This document shows, piece after piece, positions 1 through 10,130 of a DNA stretch of 64,000 bases. A program made the translations under genes and the position numbers. This stretch comes from Cryptomeria japonica (Eukaryota > Streptophyta > Pinopsida > Cupressales > Cupressaceae), in contig NC_081414.1 in the NCBI RefSeq assembly GCF_030272615.1, forward strand, positions 3,411,501 through 3,475,500. Direction: 5' to 3'. Below the pieces are notes generated by a model that had not been told where the DNA came from, searched no databases, and worked only from the letters and a program-made list of their open reading frames with translations. Each line of letters opens with the position of its first letter. Within the stretch, counting starts at the first letter, position 1.

Positions 1-305
1 AACATCTGATGACATATATAATATATATAGATATAGATATATGATATTTAATTTATAATTGATATAGTTAATTTTTGCTCATACAAAGACATACAATTCA
101 TTATGTGAGCAATATAGCCAAAGTGCTCCACGAAATAAATCTGAATGACAACAAACAAGCTTACATAGTTGTAATAAAAGAGCCTCCAACACACAATCAT
201 TAAAATTTGTCTCTACTTAGAATAGTAGTTGCAAGCTAGGTATTGCCAAAACCAGTGGCTTGGTAATCTTTTACTTCAGCTAAACAAATGCCTTTTGTTG
301 AATTC
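1..305. other. SERINC intron sequence left of Copia-1
   Basis: AT-rich sequence with an ATATAT-rich start. I see no exon, RNA gene or element end here. It is assigned to an upstream SERINC intron only because the next recognisable exon is at 8257 and the element in between is bounded by a clean target-site duplication. Upstream SERINC exons were looked for and not found in the window. Confidence 0.5.
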
Positions 306-310
306 TACCC

Positions 311-1138
311 TGTTAATTTTAGTACTTTCAGATTGAATAAAACTTAGAAAATCAGAATTAGTTTTAACTAGGTTAATTAAATTTATTGTTTTCCAGATTT
401 AAGCATAGTAAAGGATATGAATGCATAAAGACAAAGCACAGTTACCCTGGGAAAACCTCCTAGGAGGAAAAACCCAGCCAGAAAAGATCCTCAAATCTGA
501 TTATGGTTTTGAATTCAACTGATAATTACACACTTATCTGGAGTATAGATGTTGCAGTCACAAGGAAGATGAGATAGAAGTCTTCACAATTAGTTCACTA
601 ATGGAGATCATGATTTGCAGTCCTCTTAATCAGACTTGCTTTGTGTAACAGGGGTAGCAGCACCTTTCAAATAATTTGCAGTCCTTCTATAGGGTTTGTT
701 TGGGCCTTCAATGGAGTTCTCTATCTCTTGGTGGTGATCTGCTGCCTTTGTTGAAGTTCGCTGTCTTCTATTAATGATTTGCTGCACTTTAATGTAGTTC
801 GCTGTTATCAACTGCCTTGAATATATATTTCGCTTCCTTAGTATATATTTCGCACCTTCTTGCAAAACTGAATGGATGATGTTATGTGAAGTATATGCTT
901 TATTTATAGGAGTAGTGATACTTCTTAATCATGTCGGCCTTCTTTGCAAATTAAACATATTAATTTATTTAATCCCTTTTAAGTGAATTGGATAGGGTTG
1001 GCCCTATCATGGAGGCGAGTTGGGTTTGGATGTAGCGTGGAGACCTTTTAGGTGGAGCCGAGAGGTATTGTATGTTGGAGGCGGATTCCAATGTTGCCCA
1101 AGGCAATTGGAATCCGCCAGCCCTAATTACAAACAACA
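311..1138 (-). repeat. Copia-1 3' LTR
   Basis: Direct repeat of 5572-6411, 828 bp against 840 bp. The difference is a 12-bp deletion near 1066, where the other copy has GGGCCTGGCCC between matching flanks. In element sense it begins TGTTGTTTG and ends ATTAACA. A 79-residue open frame (626-865, minus) is simply LTR sequence shared with the other copy. A TATA-like CCTATAAATAAAG lies near 893-910. Confidence 0.95.
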
Positions 1139-1151
1139 CTCCCTCTTAATT
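1139..1151 (-). promoter_or_regulatory. Copia-1 polypurine tract
   Basis: In element sense AATTAAGAGGGAG lies directly against the TG of the 3' LTR. This is the expected place for the plus-strand primer of reverse transcription. Confidence 0.8.
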
Positions 1152-1251
1152 AGGGAAGAGAATCATAACCATAATCTCCCATCTTGCACACAAGCAAGTA
1201 TGGAACTACATAATCATAATCTTCTAGCTTGCACACAAGCATAGACTGGAT

Positions 1252-1601
1252 CCACCTTACATTGCCCGCAGAGGGTGGAGAGGATCTTTTCTACCATTTT
1301 ACATTGCCCGCAGAGGATGGTCAACAATTACACTAATACCATCTTACATTTCTCGCAGAGGATGGTTTAACAATTACACTTCTCCCTGAGAAGTTTTACA
1401 ATACCATCTTACATTGCCCGCAGAGGATGGTTAATAATTACACTTCTCCTTGAGAAGTTTACAATACCACCTTACATTGCCCGCAGAGGGTGGTTTAACA
1501 TTTACAATACCATCTTACATTGCCCACAAAGGATGGTTAATAATTATACTTCTCCCTGAGAAGTTTTGTAATACCACCTTACATTGCCCGCAGAGGGTGG
1601 T
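1252..1601 (-). repeat. Array of seven covarying stem-loops in the Copia-1 3' untranslated region
   Basis: Seven units start at 1252, 1293, 1338, 1403, 1466, 1509 and 1573. Each has a nearly constant loop, TTACATTGCCCGCAGAG, between arms that pair. In some units the arms are ACCATC and GATGGT; in others both arms have changed together to ACCACC and GGTGGT. A second small hairpin, ACTTCTC/GAGAAGT, sits between some units (about 1377-1395, 1441-1459, 1547-1565), so spacing alternates between about 43 and 64 bp. The array lies between the end of pol and the polypurine tract, so it would be in the genomic RNA 3' region. Paired changes suggest selection on RNA or cruciform structure. Confidence 0.9.
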
Positions 1602-1619
1602 TTGATACAACACATCGTA

Positions 1620-3062
1620 TTACTGAGATTGAGACTCCCTTTCAATTAGGGTTTCATTTTCCATAATACCAAGTCTGTCCCTGAAGTATGCAAACTTCAC
1701 TTTGGATAGAGGCTTGGTAAGAATATCTGCAACCTGCTCATCAGTGCTGACATACTTCAGCTGAATAGCACCTCTTTGCACCATGTCCCGAATGAAATGA
1801 TAGTGAGTTTCCACATGTTTTGACCTGTCATGAAACACTGGGTTGATGGACATCAGCTTCAGCAGTACTCAATGCCACTGAGGATTGTTTCCTGCAAGCC
1901 CAAGAGATTACTGCGGATCCCAAGCTAAAACAAATACCGGAGGTGCTTTTCCTGTCTTTGACGCTACCAGCCCAGTCTGCATCAGAATAACCTTCCAAGG
2001 TTATTGGAGTGTTAAGTGAATACTTCAACCCAAAACCAACTGTGCCTCGCAAGTATCTTAGGATATGCTTGGCTGCAACAAGATGAACATGTTTGGGCAA
2101 GCTCATGAACTGGCTGAGAGCATTCACAGCAAAACATATATCTGGTCTAGTGTTAACTAGATACATCAGAGAACCAATCAATTGCCGGTACTTGGATGGA
2201 TCTGCAAATTCAGAGTTAGCTGCAGAAACACTTAACTTCTGTAAGTTAGATTCCATAGGAGTAGACATGGGTTTACAATCCATCATTTTAAATCTTTTCA
2301 AAATGTCAATAGTATACTTTCCTTGACTTAGAAAAATTTCGTTAGATCTTTGCCATACTTCTAGACCTAGGAAATAATGCATTAGACCTAAATCTTTCAT
2401 TTCAAATTCTGAAGCTAGTTCTTTCTTGCATCTATTAATAAATTCATCTTTACCGGTAAGAAATAAGTCATCCACATAAAGAACTAGAATTAGCATTTCA
2501 TCATTGGACACCTTAAAGTATATGTTAGAGTCAGCATCATTTTTACAAAACCCTAGACTTAGCAAGTATTTATCAATTCTTTCATACCAAGCATGAGGAG
2601 CTTGTTTAAGACCATACAGAGCTGTCTTTAACCTGCACACATGGGTTAATCTATCCTGAATCTCATAACCCTCAGGTTGCTCAATATTGATTTCTTCCTC
2701 AATGACACCATTGAGGAAGGCAGTCTTAACATCCATCTGATGTAGTTTCCAACCCCTAGCAGCAACAATGGTTATTATAGTTCTAATAGAAGTATATCTA
2801 GCAATAGGAGCAAATGTTTCTTCATAGTCTATGCCTTCCTTTTGAGAAAAACCACGAGCTACAAATCTAGCCTTATATTTTTCAATACTACCATTAGCAT
2901 TATGTTTAATTTTAAATAACTATTTAGAGGAAACAACAGATTTACCTTTGGGTCTGGGCACAATGTCCCACACATCATTCTTGATAATTGACTAATATTC
3001 TTCATCCATAGCAAGCTTCCAGGCGTGATGACTTAAGGCTTCTTCAACGCTGCAAGGTTTAG
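1620..3062 (-). pseudogene. Copia-1 reverse transcriptase and RNase H, broken
   Basis: Minus-strand RT of the Copia type. The active-site YVDD is intact near 2464-2485 and the usual KARFVARGFSQK block is present upstream. Two in-frame stops interrupt the N-terminal part: one at about 2990, at a Q-like position, and one at about 2930, where a W is expected after SK. The RNase H reads up to ALSTAEAD near 1850 and then jumps in another frame to NPVFHDRSKHVE. Compared with the family this removes roughly 45-50 residues, including the CDN catalytic block. The C-terminal tail, DILTKPL, remains to about 1624. RT and RNase H would make the cDNA; this copy cannot make an active RNase H. Confidence 0.88.
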
Positions 3063-3064
3063 TT

Positions 3065-4780
3065 TCAATGAGGAGCTTCACGAAAGGTGCCTCTGGGATC
3101 AGCAAATCTTTCAGCTTCTTGAATGGTGTTCCTTACCCAGAGAGGCCTCTTTTTGGTAATGACAATGTCACTAGGAATATCAATGGGATTCATGGGTTTT
3201 GGAGGGTCATCATGATCACCTTGAGGAGGAGGTTCAACTTGCTCCCTCTGAATCTCAGGGTTAGAATCAACATTTATATTTTGATTGTCATTAGCTTCAT
3301 CAATAAGACAAGAACCTTTTGATTTCTTAAAAGCAATGTTTTCTTCAAAAGTAACATCCCTACTTACCTCAACGTACCTTTGACCTGGGATGAGAATCCT
3401 GAATGCCTTGGAGGATTCACTGTATCCGATTAGCATGCCTTTCTTTTCGGAGGGTTCCAACTTTGATCGCTTTTCTTTGGGCACATGAACATACATGGGA
3501 CTTCCAAAGATTCTGAGGTGATTGATGTCTGGTTTGGATCCTGTGAAGGCTTCTTCCGGGGTCATGTTCTTTAGGACATGATGAGGACATCTATTCTGGA
3601 TATACACTGCTGTTCTAGAAGCCTCAGCGCATAGAAAGGTTTGCAAGTCTTGATCGTAGATCATAGCCTTTGCAGCTTCCATAATAGTCCTATTCTTTCT
3701 TTCAACAACACCATTTTGTTGAGGGTTGTATGGTACACAAAACTCCCTCTTAATTCCTGAGTCAACACAAAAATCATAAAAGCTACCGGAGGTGTACTCA
3801 CCTCCATCGTCAGATCTTAAGCATTTAATTCTTTTACCAGAGGAGTTTTCAGTTAATGCTTTAAACTCTTTAAATTTACTTAAGACTTCATCAGATTCTT
3901 TAGATTTCAAGAAGTAGATCCAAGTTTTCCTAGAAAAATTATCTATGAAGATTACGTAATACAGAAATCCACTAGGAGATGCTATAGACATAGGACCACA
4001 TAAATCAGAGTGAACAAGTTCTAGTTTGTCTTTAGCTCTATTTTCACTTTTATGAAATGGACTTTTAACATTTTTGCCTATAGCACAACCTTTACAAGTG
4101 TTATTATGAATTTGACTAAGTTTAGGCATACCTTTGACTAATCTTTCAAGAGATGGAAGGGCTTGATAATGCAAATGTCCAAGTCTTCTATGCCATAACT
4201 CACAGGATTCCGGAGCCTCATTAATGAGGGCTTGAATAGGGTTAGTAGAGAGCTTATAAAGACTATCATATCTATGACCAATTATATGAGCATATCTAAA
4301 ATTAGCTTTCTTAGGCCAAGCAAGGACTTTTCCCTCAGAAAATGCAATTTGATAACCTTTATCTTCTAAAGCAAAAATGGAAATTAGATTTCTTTTAATT
4401 CCAGGAACAAACAAGATATCACTGAGGTGCAAGGAAATACCAGAATCTAAATTTAGGGAAGTAGAGCCAAAACCTCTTACCGAATAACGAGCGTCATCAC
4501 CAATTACCACGTGAAGGCTGGTATCCTTTTCAACTAAGCCTGAAAGGTGATCACAGTAACGTGTAATGTGTTTGGAGGCACCACTGTCAATCAACCATGT
4601 ATTGCTATCTGAAGGAACACTGCTAGATAGAGCGGAGATGAATAGGAAGTCATCATTTTGTTCTGAGACTTCATTTAGGTTGGCTTCACTTTGGTTAGGG
4701 TTATTCTGACATTCTTTAGCATAGTGACCAAATTTGCCACATCTAAAGCATCGGACACGTGAGGTATCTCTTGGTTTCTT
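3065..4780 (-). pseudogene. Copia-1 zinc knuckle, protease and integrase
   Basis: This continues the gag frame after a stop at 4781-4783. A CCHC zinc knuckle, CFRCGKFGHYAKEC, lies at about 4711-4752. The aspartic protease motif DSGAS follows near 4580-4594 and opens a 509-residue uninterrupted frame. The integrase zinc domain (LWHRRLGHLHYQ, then CKGC) and the catalytic core follow, with the acidic residues in LVHSDLCGP, RSDDGGEYT and VVERKN. Near 3065-3075 the frame is lost; the neighbouring frame continues with an ETKPCSVEEAL-type linker into RT. Integrase inserts the cDNA into the host genome. The catalytic triad looks intact; the break is downstream. Confidence 0.9.
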
Positions 4781-5494
4781 CTAAGGATTTTGGGAACTAA
4801 ATGATTTGAAATCCCTATTTCTTTTAGGATAAGGTTTCTTCCAATTTCCCCCTTTCTTGCATTGAGCTGCAAGCATGAGGTGATCATCTACATGGGGACT
4901 TTTGGTTTGCCCCCTTGTGATGAGTCGAGACTCTTCTTGAATGCAATCATTCTTAAGGCGATCAAGGGAAGGCAACTCAGTCCTGCCACTGATAGTTTGG
5001 ATAAATGACTCCCATGAGTGAGGTAGGCCATTTAGGGCAATCATGACAAGGTCTTTGTCTTCCAGGTTATGGCCAATTAAACCTAGCCGATTCTTTAATT
5101 CTGAAATTCTCATGAAGTAGGAAATAACAGAATCTTTTTTAGCCATTTTGATATTAAGTAGTTGCTGTTTTAAAGTAATTGCCCTACTGAGATTGTTAAT
5201 TTCATATGTACCTTGTAAATGGCTGAACATTTCCCTTGCAGTGGTAAATGAGGCAATAGAGGTGACTAGGTGGTCTTTGACTGAATCAATGAGAATCTTC
5301 TTGGCCTTGACAACATCCTTTTTGAATTGTTTTAGTTCAGCAGCATCCGTAGGCTCAGTTAGCTCTTTCGCTTCTATGAATTGGAGAAGATCTTCTTCCT
5401 CTAGGGCCAACTTGATTTGAACTTTCCATGTAGTGAAATTGAGATTCCCATCAAGCCTATCTTCAACTTTTAGCCCCATTGACCTGATCTGCAA
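4781..5494 (-). pseudogene. Copia-1 gag (UBN2/DUF4219-type)
   Basis: A 237-residue minus-strand frame. It starts MQIRSMGLKVEDRLDG about 65 bases after the primer-binding site and has the Copia gag pattern, a FTTWKVQIKLALEEEDL start and a helical ISYFMRISELKNRLG segment. It ends at a TAG at 4781-4783, directly before the zinc knuckle and in the same frame. Most likely this is a point nonsense mutation that severs the CCHC motif and pol from gag. Gag would form the virus-like particle in the cytoplasm. Confidence 0.88.
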
Positions 5495-5559
5495 AAGCTA
5501 CAACAATCTGGAAATAAAAGTGTACCGAATTTTAAATCTGAAGATTGATCTAACCTATA

Positions 5560-5571
5560 GCTCTGATACCA
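5560..5571 (-). promoter_or_regulatory. Copia-1 primer-binding site (tRNA-iMet type)
   Basis: In element sense TGGTATCAGAGC directly follows the LTR end ATTAACA. This is the usual Copia primer site, complementary to the 3' end of initiator methionine tRNA. Confidence 0.93.
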
Positions 5572-5998
5572 TGTTAATTTTAGTACTTTCAGATTGAATA
5601 AAACTCAGAAAATCAGAATTAGTTTTAACTAGGTTAATTAAACTTATTGTTTTCCAGATTTAAGCATAGTAAAGGATATGAGTGCATAAAGACAAAGCAC
5701 AGTTACCTTGGGAAAACCTCCTAGGAGGAAAAACCCAGCTAGAAAAGATCCTCAGATCTGATTATGGTTTTGAATTCAACTGATAATTACACAGTTATCT
5801 GGAGTATAGATGTTGCAGTCACAAGGAAGATGAGATAGAAGTCTTCACAATTAGTTCGCTAATGGAGATCATGATTTGCAGTCCTCCTAATCAGACTTGC
5901 TGTGTGTAACAGGGGTAGCAGCACCTTTCAAGTAATTTGCAGTCCTTCTATAGGGTTTGTTTGGGCCTTCAATGGAGTTCTCTTTCTCTTGGTGGTGA

Positions 5999-6118
5999 TC
6001 TGCTGCCTTTGTTGAAGTTCGCTGTCTTCTATTAATGATCTGCTGCGCTTTAATGTAGTTCGCTGTTATCAACTGCCTTGAATATATATTTCGCTTCCTT
6101 AGTATATATTTCACACCT
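5999..6118. repeat. About 20-bp-spaced GCTG/CGCT motif array in the Copia-1 LTR
   Basis: GCTG-type cores start at 6002, 6021, 6042 and 6062, with TTCGCTTCC at 6091 and a decayed TTCACACC at 6111. Spacing is 19-21 bp apart from one 30-bp step. The other LTR has the same cores at 741, 760, 781 and 801, then 830 and 850. The array lies downstream of the putative TATA, so it would fall in the transcribed leader. Confidence 0.6.
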
Positions 6119-6158
6119 TCTTGCAAAACTGAATGGATGATGTTATGTGAAGTATATG

Positions 6159-6171
6159 CTTTATTTATAGG
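6159..6171 (-). promoter_or_regulatory. Putative TATA box of Copia-1 5' LTR
   Basis: In element sense CCTATAAATAAAG, the best TATA match in the LTR, is present in both LTR copies. No transcription start can be fixed from sequence alone. Confidence 0.5.
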
Positions 6172-6449
6172 AGTAGTGATACTTCTTAATCATGTCGGCC
6201 TTCTTTGCAAATTAAACAAACTAATTTATTTAATCCCTTTTAAGTGAATTGGATAGGGTTGGCCCTATCATGGAGGCGAGTTGGGTTTGGATGTAGCGTG
6301 GAGACCTTTTAGGTGGAGCCAAGAGGTATTGGGCCTGGCCCTATATGTTGGAGGCGGATTCCAATGTTGCCCAAGGCAATTGGAATCCGCCAGCCCTAAT
6401 TACAAACAACATACCCCATATAAAAGACTTACTAATTGCCATCAGGGAA

Positions 6450-7445
6450 TATAAAGCATTGCAACTGTGGAATATGATTTGATAAGCTTTCTCAAATATT
6501 GAACTACCCCTAGAAAACTCCTTGCCTCAATCACTATGAAAGTCTTGGATCACTTCAAAATGGCTTCCACTTTTACTAAATTCCTAACAGTAGCTGGATC
6601 TCTGTCTGATAAATTTTGATCTCAGCTACTTCATAGACTTAGCTAATCTTTGATCTCAGACTTAGGGAACTATTTGGTGTATTTGGTGACTGCCCTTTTA
6701 AAAAGTCAATGAGTATTTGCCTATGTAATCAGCAATATGAATTTAAACAACAAAAATCTATTTTCTACAATGATGAGTTAAATTCTATTTTATTTACTCT
6801 ATATATCTCTATGCTATGGAAATGCCCTTAAGTTTTTAAAAAAGTAGTTTGTGTCTATTTTTCTACAATTTGAAATCCAATTTTTTACATACCTTTTCCA
6901 TTTATCTTGTACTTATGGTGTGCCAATTTTTTCCCCAAACGATATTTGCTGCTATGATATAAAGCACTGCAATTGTGGAATATGCTTTGATAAGCTTTCT
7001 AAAATATTGAATTAACCCTACAAAACTCCTTGCCTCAATCACAATGAAATTCTTGGATCACTTGGTTCACTTCAAAATGGCTTCCGCTTTTACTGTTTTT
7101 CTGTAACTTTTGATCTCAGTTACTTCATAGACTTAGCTAATATTTGATCTCAAACTTAGACAACTATTTGGTGTATTTGGTGACTGCCCTCTTAAAAAGT
7201 TAACTGAAAATTTGCCTATGTAATCAGCAATATGAATATAAACAACAAAAAAATATTTTCTACAATTCATGTGTTGAACTCTATTTTGTTTGCTCTTTAT
7301 ATCTCTATGCTATGGAAATGCCCTTAAGTTTTTGTCTCTTGTTCTACAATTTTTTATGTTTTTTTAAAATCTGATTTTTTCCTATTTTTTTCAAAAAATC
7401 TTATACTTTTGGTTTGCTGATTTTTTCCCTAAACTATTTTTGCTT
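6450..7445. repeat. Tandem duplication of about 500 bp in the SERINC intron
   Basis: The block starting ATAAAGCATTGCAACTGTGG near 6450 is repeated starting ATAAAGCACTGCAATTGTGG near 6959. Both copies contain AACTCCTTGCCTCAATCAC, GGCTTCC and GTGTATTTGGTGACTGCCCT in the same order. The second copy has indels and substitutions, so the duplication is old. No coding signal. Confidence 0.9.
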
Positions 7446-7650
7446 TTAGCCTATAAGGTTGCCATTACATGTTTAAATACTGGCCCTAAACTAGTGTTTA
7501 TCTGAGAGTCCGGAGAATGTATCTTAATTTCATAAGGTCTTTATATGGAATGGCATAATTAATTTTTGATCTTCGAACAGGGGAGTACCATGTTTCCTCC
7601 TAATTGAATCTACTATCGATTTGCCTTGACCTACTTTGGTTATTTGGGGA

Positions 7651-7780
7651 CATGAAAATTTGACATAGCAGGAATATGTTCGTGTTGGTTGAAAAATTTA
7701 CATGAAAAATTGACATAACAGGAATATGTTCTTGTTGGTTGAAAAATTTACATGAAAAATTGACATAGCAGGAATACTTT
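7651..7780. repeat. 50-bp minisatellite, 2.6 copies
   Basis: Units start CATGAAAA at 7651, 7701 and 7751 and contain GACATAGCAGGAATATGTT and GTTGGTTGAAAAATTTA. Identity between the units is high. Intronic. Confidence 0.92.
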
Positions 7781-8256
7781 TGTAAATGATCAAAACAATA
7801 AAGAGACGTCTGCAAAGCTGCATGAGCTTGTTGAAATGGGATATTTGTAAATCAGTGTGTTTCTCAACAGTATAAAGTTATTTGTTGTAGCTTGTGTTGT
7901 AAAATGATAACCATGAGTAGTTTATAAGTTGACTGATATTTCCAGATGTTGTGTGGGCACAAATTTGTTTGTCAAATGCATTGGATTTATTTTGTATTAT
8001 TTATAGAGGATCTGCTAATTCAACATTATCAATGCTGAAATGTTGCATATATTTTTCATTCTGTATCATTTGGCTCCAAATATGTTTTTGAAGGCTCTCC
8101 AATTACTTGTGAAGTCTTAGCAATTGTGATGATGTAATGTTCAATTCTAGCTCTGCATGGTTAACTGCTATATGAATTAAGGTCTTACAGAGAATATCTT
8201 ACTGTTATATGGTATTTACATGGAATAGTATAATTCATTTTTTAAACTTTGGACAG

Positions 8257-8497
8257 GTGAATGGAAGCCTCTTGCCAGCTTCGATAATATCAGTGTACTG
8301 CTCATACTTGTGCTACAGTGGGCTTTCAAGTGAACCCAGGGACTATGAATGCAATGGTCTTCATGGCCATGTAAAAGCTGTTTCAACAGGCACTCTCATA
8401 CTTGGAATGCTTACGACAGTTTTATCAGTGGTCTATTCTGCTGTTCGTGCTGGTTCTTCAACTACATTACTCTCACCTCCATCATCCCCAAGAGCAG
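8257..8497 (+). CDS. SERINC/TMS1-like serine incorporator, penultimate exon
   Basis: An 80-codon exon in phase 0 at its start and phase 1 at its end. The acceptor is TTTGGACAG before 8257 and the donor is G|GTCATT after 8497. It encodes VNGSLLPASIISVYC, YLCYSGLSSEPRDYECNG, a hydrophobic TGTLILGMLTTVLSVVYS membrane helix and the SSTTLLSPPSSPRA loop. These match the conserved C-terminal third of plant SERINC proteins, multipass membrane proteins proposed to aid serine incorporation into phosphatidylserine and sphingolipids. The reading frame is intact. Earlier exons must lie left of the window or were missed. Assignment to the family is strong; activity is inferred. Confidence 0.93.
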
Positions 8498-8830
8498 GTC
8501 ATTCCACTTATAAATCCTACTGTCTTGAACTTCTAAAGCTTTTCAAGTGTCACAGGTTGGCATACTTAAGTAGAATAATGTTGTATAACATCTCTCAAAA
8601 GAATTTTATTCCAGTTCTCATGGTTTATGAGAAACAATTGTTTTTTCATTTCAGCTTCATTGAACATCTCTTTGTAACCCGTTGGTCATACATATATATT
8701 TTACTGTGGGAGGAGACAAGTCTTGGAAAACATTTAGCACCTAACTTTAGAGAACTTGCTAAAATCATAAGAAAGTTCCATATTGCAACTTATGGTCTGT
8801 ATGAATCCACAAATCAAACCATAGTTGAAA

Positions 8831-8927
8831 AACTCGGACCAGGCAATAACTCGGCAAGGCCAAAATTATTAAAAACTTAGGACTTGGCAAAACGCTCGGG
8901 GAAAAACTTGGCAATAACTCGGCAAAT
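8831..8927. repeat. CTYGGCAA repeats, possible hAT subterminal region
   Basis: AACTCGGACC, AACTCGGCAA, ACTTGGCAA, CGCTCGGGG, ACTTGGCAA and AACTCGGCAA occur within 97 bp. Clusters of short direct motifs near the end of a hAT element are usual transposase-binding sites. The cluster lies about 300 bp beyond the relic C-terminus. I could not find terminal inverted repeats or an 8-bp duplication, so the link is inference. Confidence 0.45.
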
Positions 8928-9239
8928 TTATTGCACATTTGAAAATACATATTTCTTAAACTATTCTTCAAAAACACCCATATACACAGAATTTGTAGAA
9001 CATATTGCTGATTTCCATGATATATAAATCAAAGTTTGAGTCAAATACATATCATAGACCAAAAAACAAGTGCAATCTTTGAATAATTTTGAGTTCATTA
9101 CATATCGTAGATTACAAAACATATTAATTTCAAGTTTTGGTATCAATGAAAAATATAAATCATAAATTTCCTCTATAACTAAAGCTCAAAAATGTTTGTT
9201 GCTGCTGTGTGGGTGTTGCTGAAGTAGATGGTATAGGTC

Positions 9240-10130
9240 CAATATCCTCAAAAGGTGTCTAATCCATAGTGATAGGAACAAGATGTGCATGTGAGGAAAC
9301 TACCTCTGCTGGCTGACCAACCTCGCGTTCTACCTCATATGTTGTCACGTCCGCTTCCAATTTGAATATGGATCAATGTCATCAAGGTCAAGTGCTGCAT
9401 GTGAACCCTGCCCTTGTTAATTCTTCTCATGCAACTGAAGGTTGTATTGTACATAAACAAGGTCATTGAAACACTTTTGAGTCAACTTGTTGCGTTTCTC
9501 TGTGTGAATGGCCTAAAAAGCACTAGCTGCGTTCACAACCAAGAGCACTACAAGGCTGAGATAAAATGTGGATGGCAAGCTTTTGAAGATTAGGTGTTGT
9601 TGCACCATAATCTTCCCATCACGAATCTTCAAGGATAACAATTGTCATTTATAACTTTGTAAGGATTTTAGTAATAGTAAAATTTGAAATAATTGATAAA
9701 ATAAAACTAAACTTTTTATTTATTTGGCAGTAGTGTGTCTCTCCTACGAGTGCAATCATCTGAAGAAAACAATGCTCTTTTGGCCCCTATAACTCTGTAT
9801 CTCATCAAGTATGAGGTCTCAAAGGTTAACATCACCAACCAATCTCTCGATACATGTGTTGAGGCCAACAAGAATCTCTACATCTGCTTTGAAAGTTGGA
9901 GAGAAGTAAAACTTGGGGTTCAAATGGTAGGCAGCAGCATGAATATGTTGGAGTTGTCAGTTACACCTCTGATCAATTATGTGCAATATGAGTTCATATT
10001 TGGCTTTGTTTGACCCACCTCCAACCATTGTTCACTAACAAACGTGCACTTAAGGTTGTGCAATGTAGCTAATATGCTTGCATTATGAGGAAATTAGTAG
10101 CGAAGTGTGTTCCAACTCAAATTGCAACTT
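9240..10130 (-). pseudogene. hAT transposase C-terminal relic (DUF659 and dimerisation region)
   Basis: Minus-strand fragments in family order: GTHFATNFLIMQA near 10080-10120; a frame change into LHNLKCTFVSEQWLE; then IIDQRCN and HIHAAAYHLNPKFYFSP near 9900-9985; then RNKLTQKCFNDLVYVQYNL near 9430-9480; and finally LDDIDPYSNW near 9350-9380. These match plant hAT-superfamily proteins with a DUF659 core and the C-terminal dimerisation region. Several stops and at least one frameshift break it, and the N-terminal zinc finger is absent. It sits antisense in the last SERINC intron. An old insertion; no function expected. Confidence 0.85.

Larger units (their letters stand above)
311..6411 (-). 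mobile_element. Copia-1, full-length LTR retrotransposon (Ty1/Copia), degenerate
   Basis: The element is bounded by long direct repeats that start TG and end CA, with 5-bp target-site duplications TACCC at 306-310 and 6412-6416. It reads on the minus strand in the order 5' LTR, tRNA-iMet-type primer site, gag, zinc knuckle, protease, integrase, RT, RNase H, polypurine tract, 3' LTR, which is the Copia order. The LTRs differ at about 7 of the first 230 aligned bases (about 97 percent by eye), so the insertion is fairly recent. Coding is broken by stops, a frameshift and an RNase H deletion, so it cannot be autonomous. It lies antisense in what appears to be a SERINC intron. Confidence 0.95.
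5572..6411 (-). repeat. Copia-1 5' LTR
   Basis: 840 bp; direct repeat of 311-1138. It would carry the promoter of the element, reading right to left. It includes the 12-bp segment missing from the other copy. The right flank TACCC (6412-6416) is the second target-site duplication. Confidence 0.95.

Noticed and set aside
626-865. 79-codon open frame on the minus strand, also at 5887-6126
   Set aside because: Both copies lie inside the Copia-1 LTRs, so duplication explains their similarity. No domain; the periodic 20-bp motif accounts for the repeated residues.
7651-7780. Possible CRISPR-like array
   Set aside because: The 50-bp units are directly tandem with no unique spacers, and this is a plant genome.
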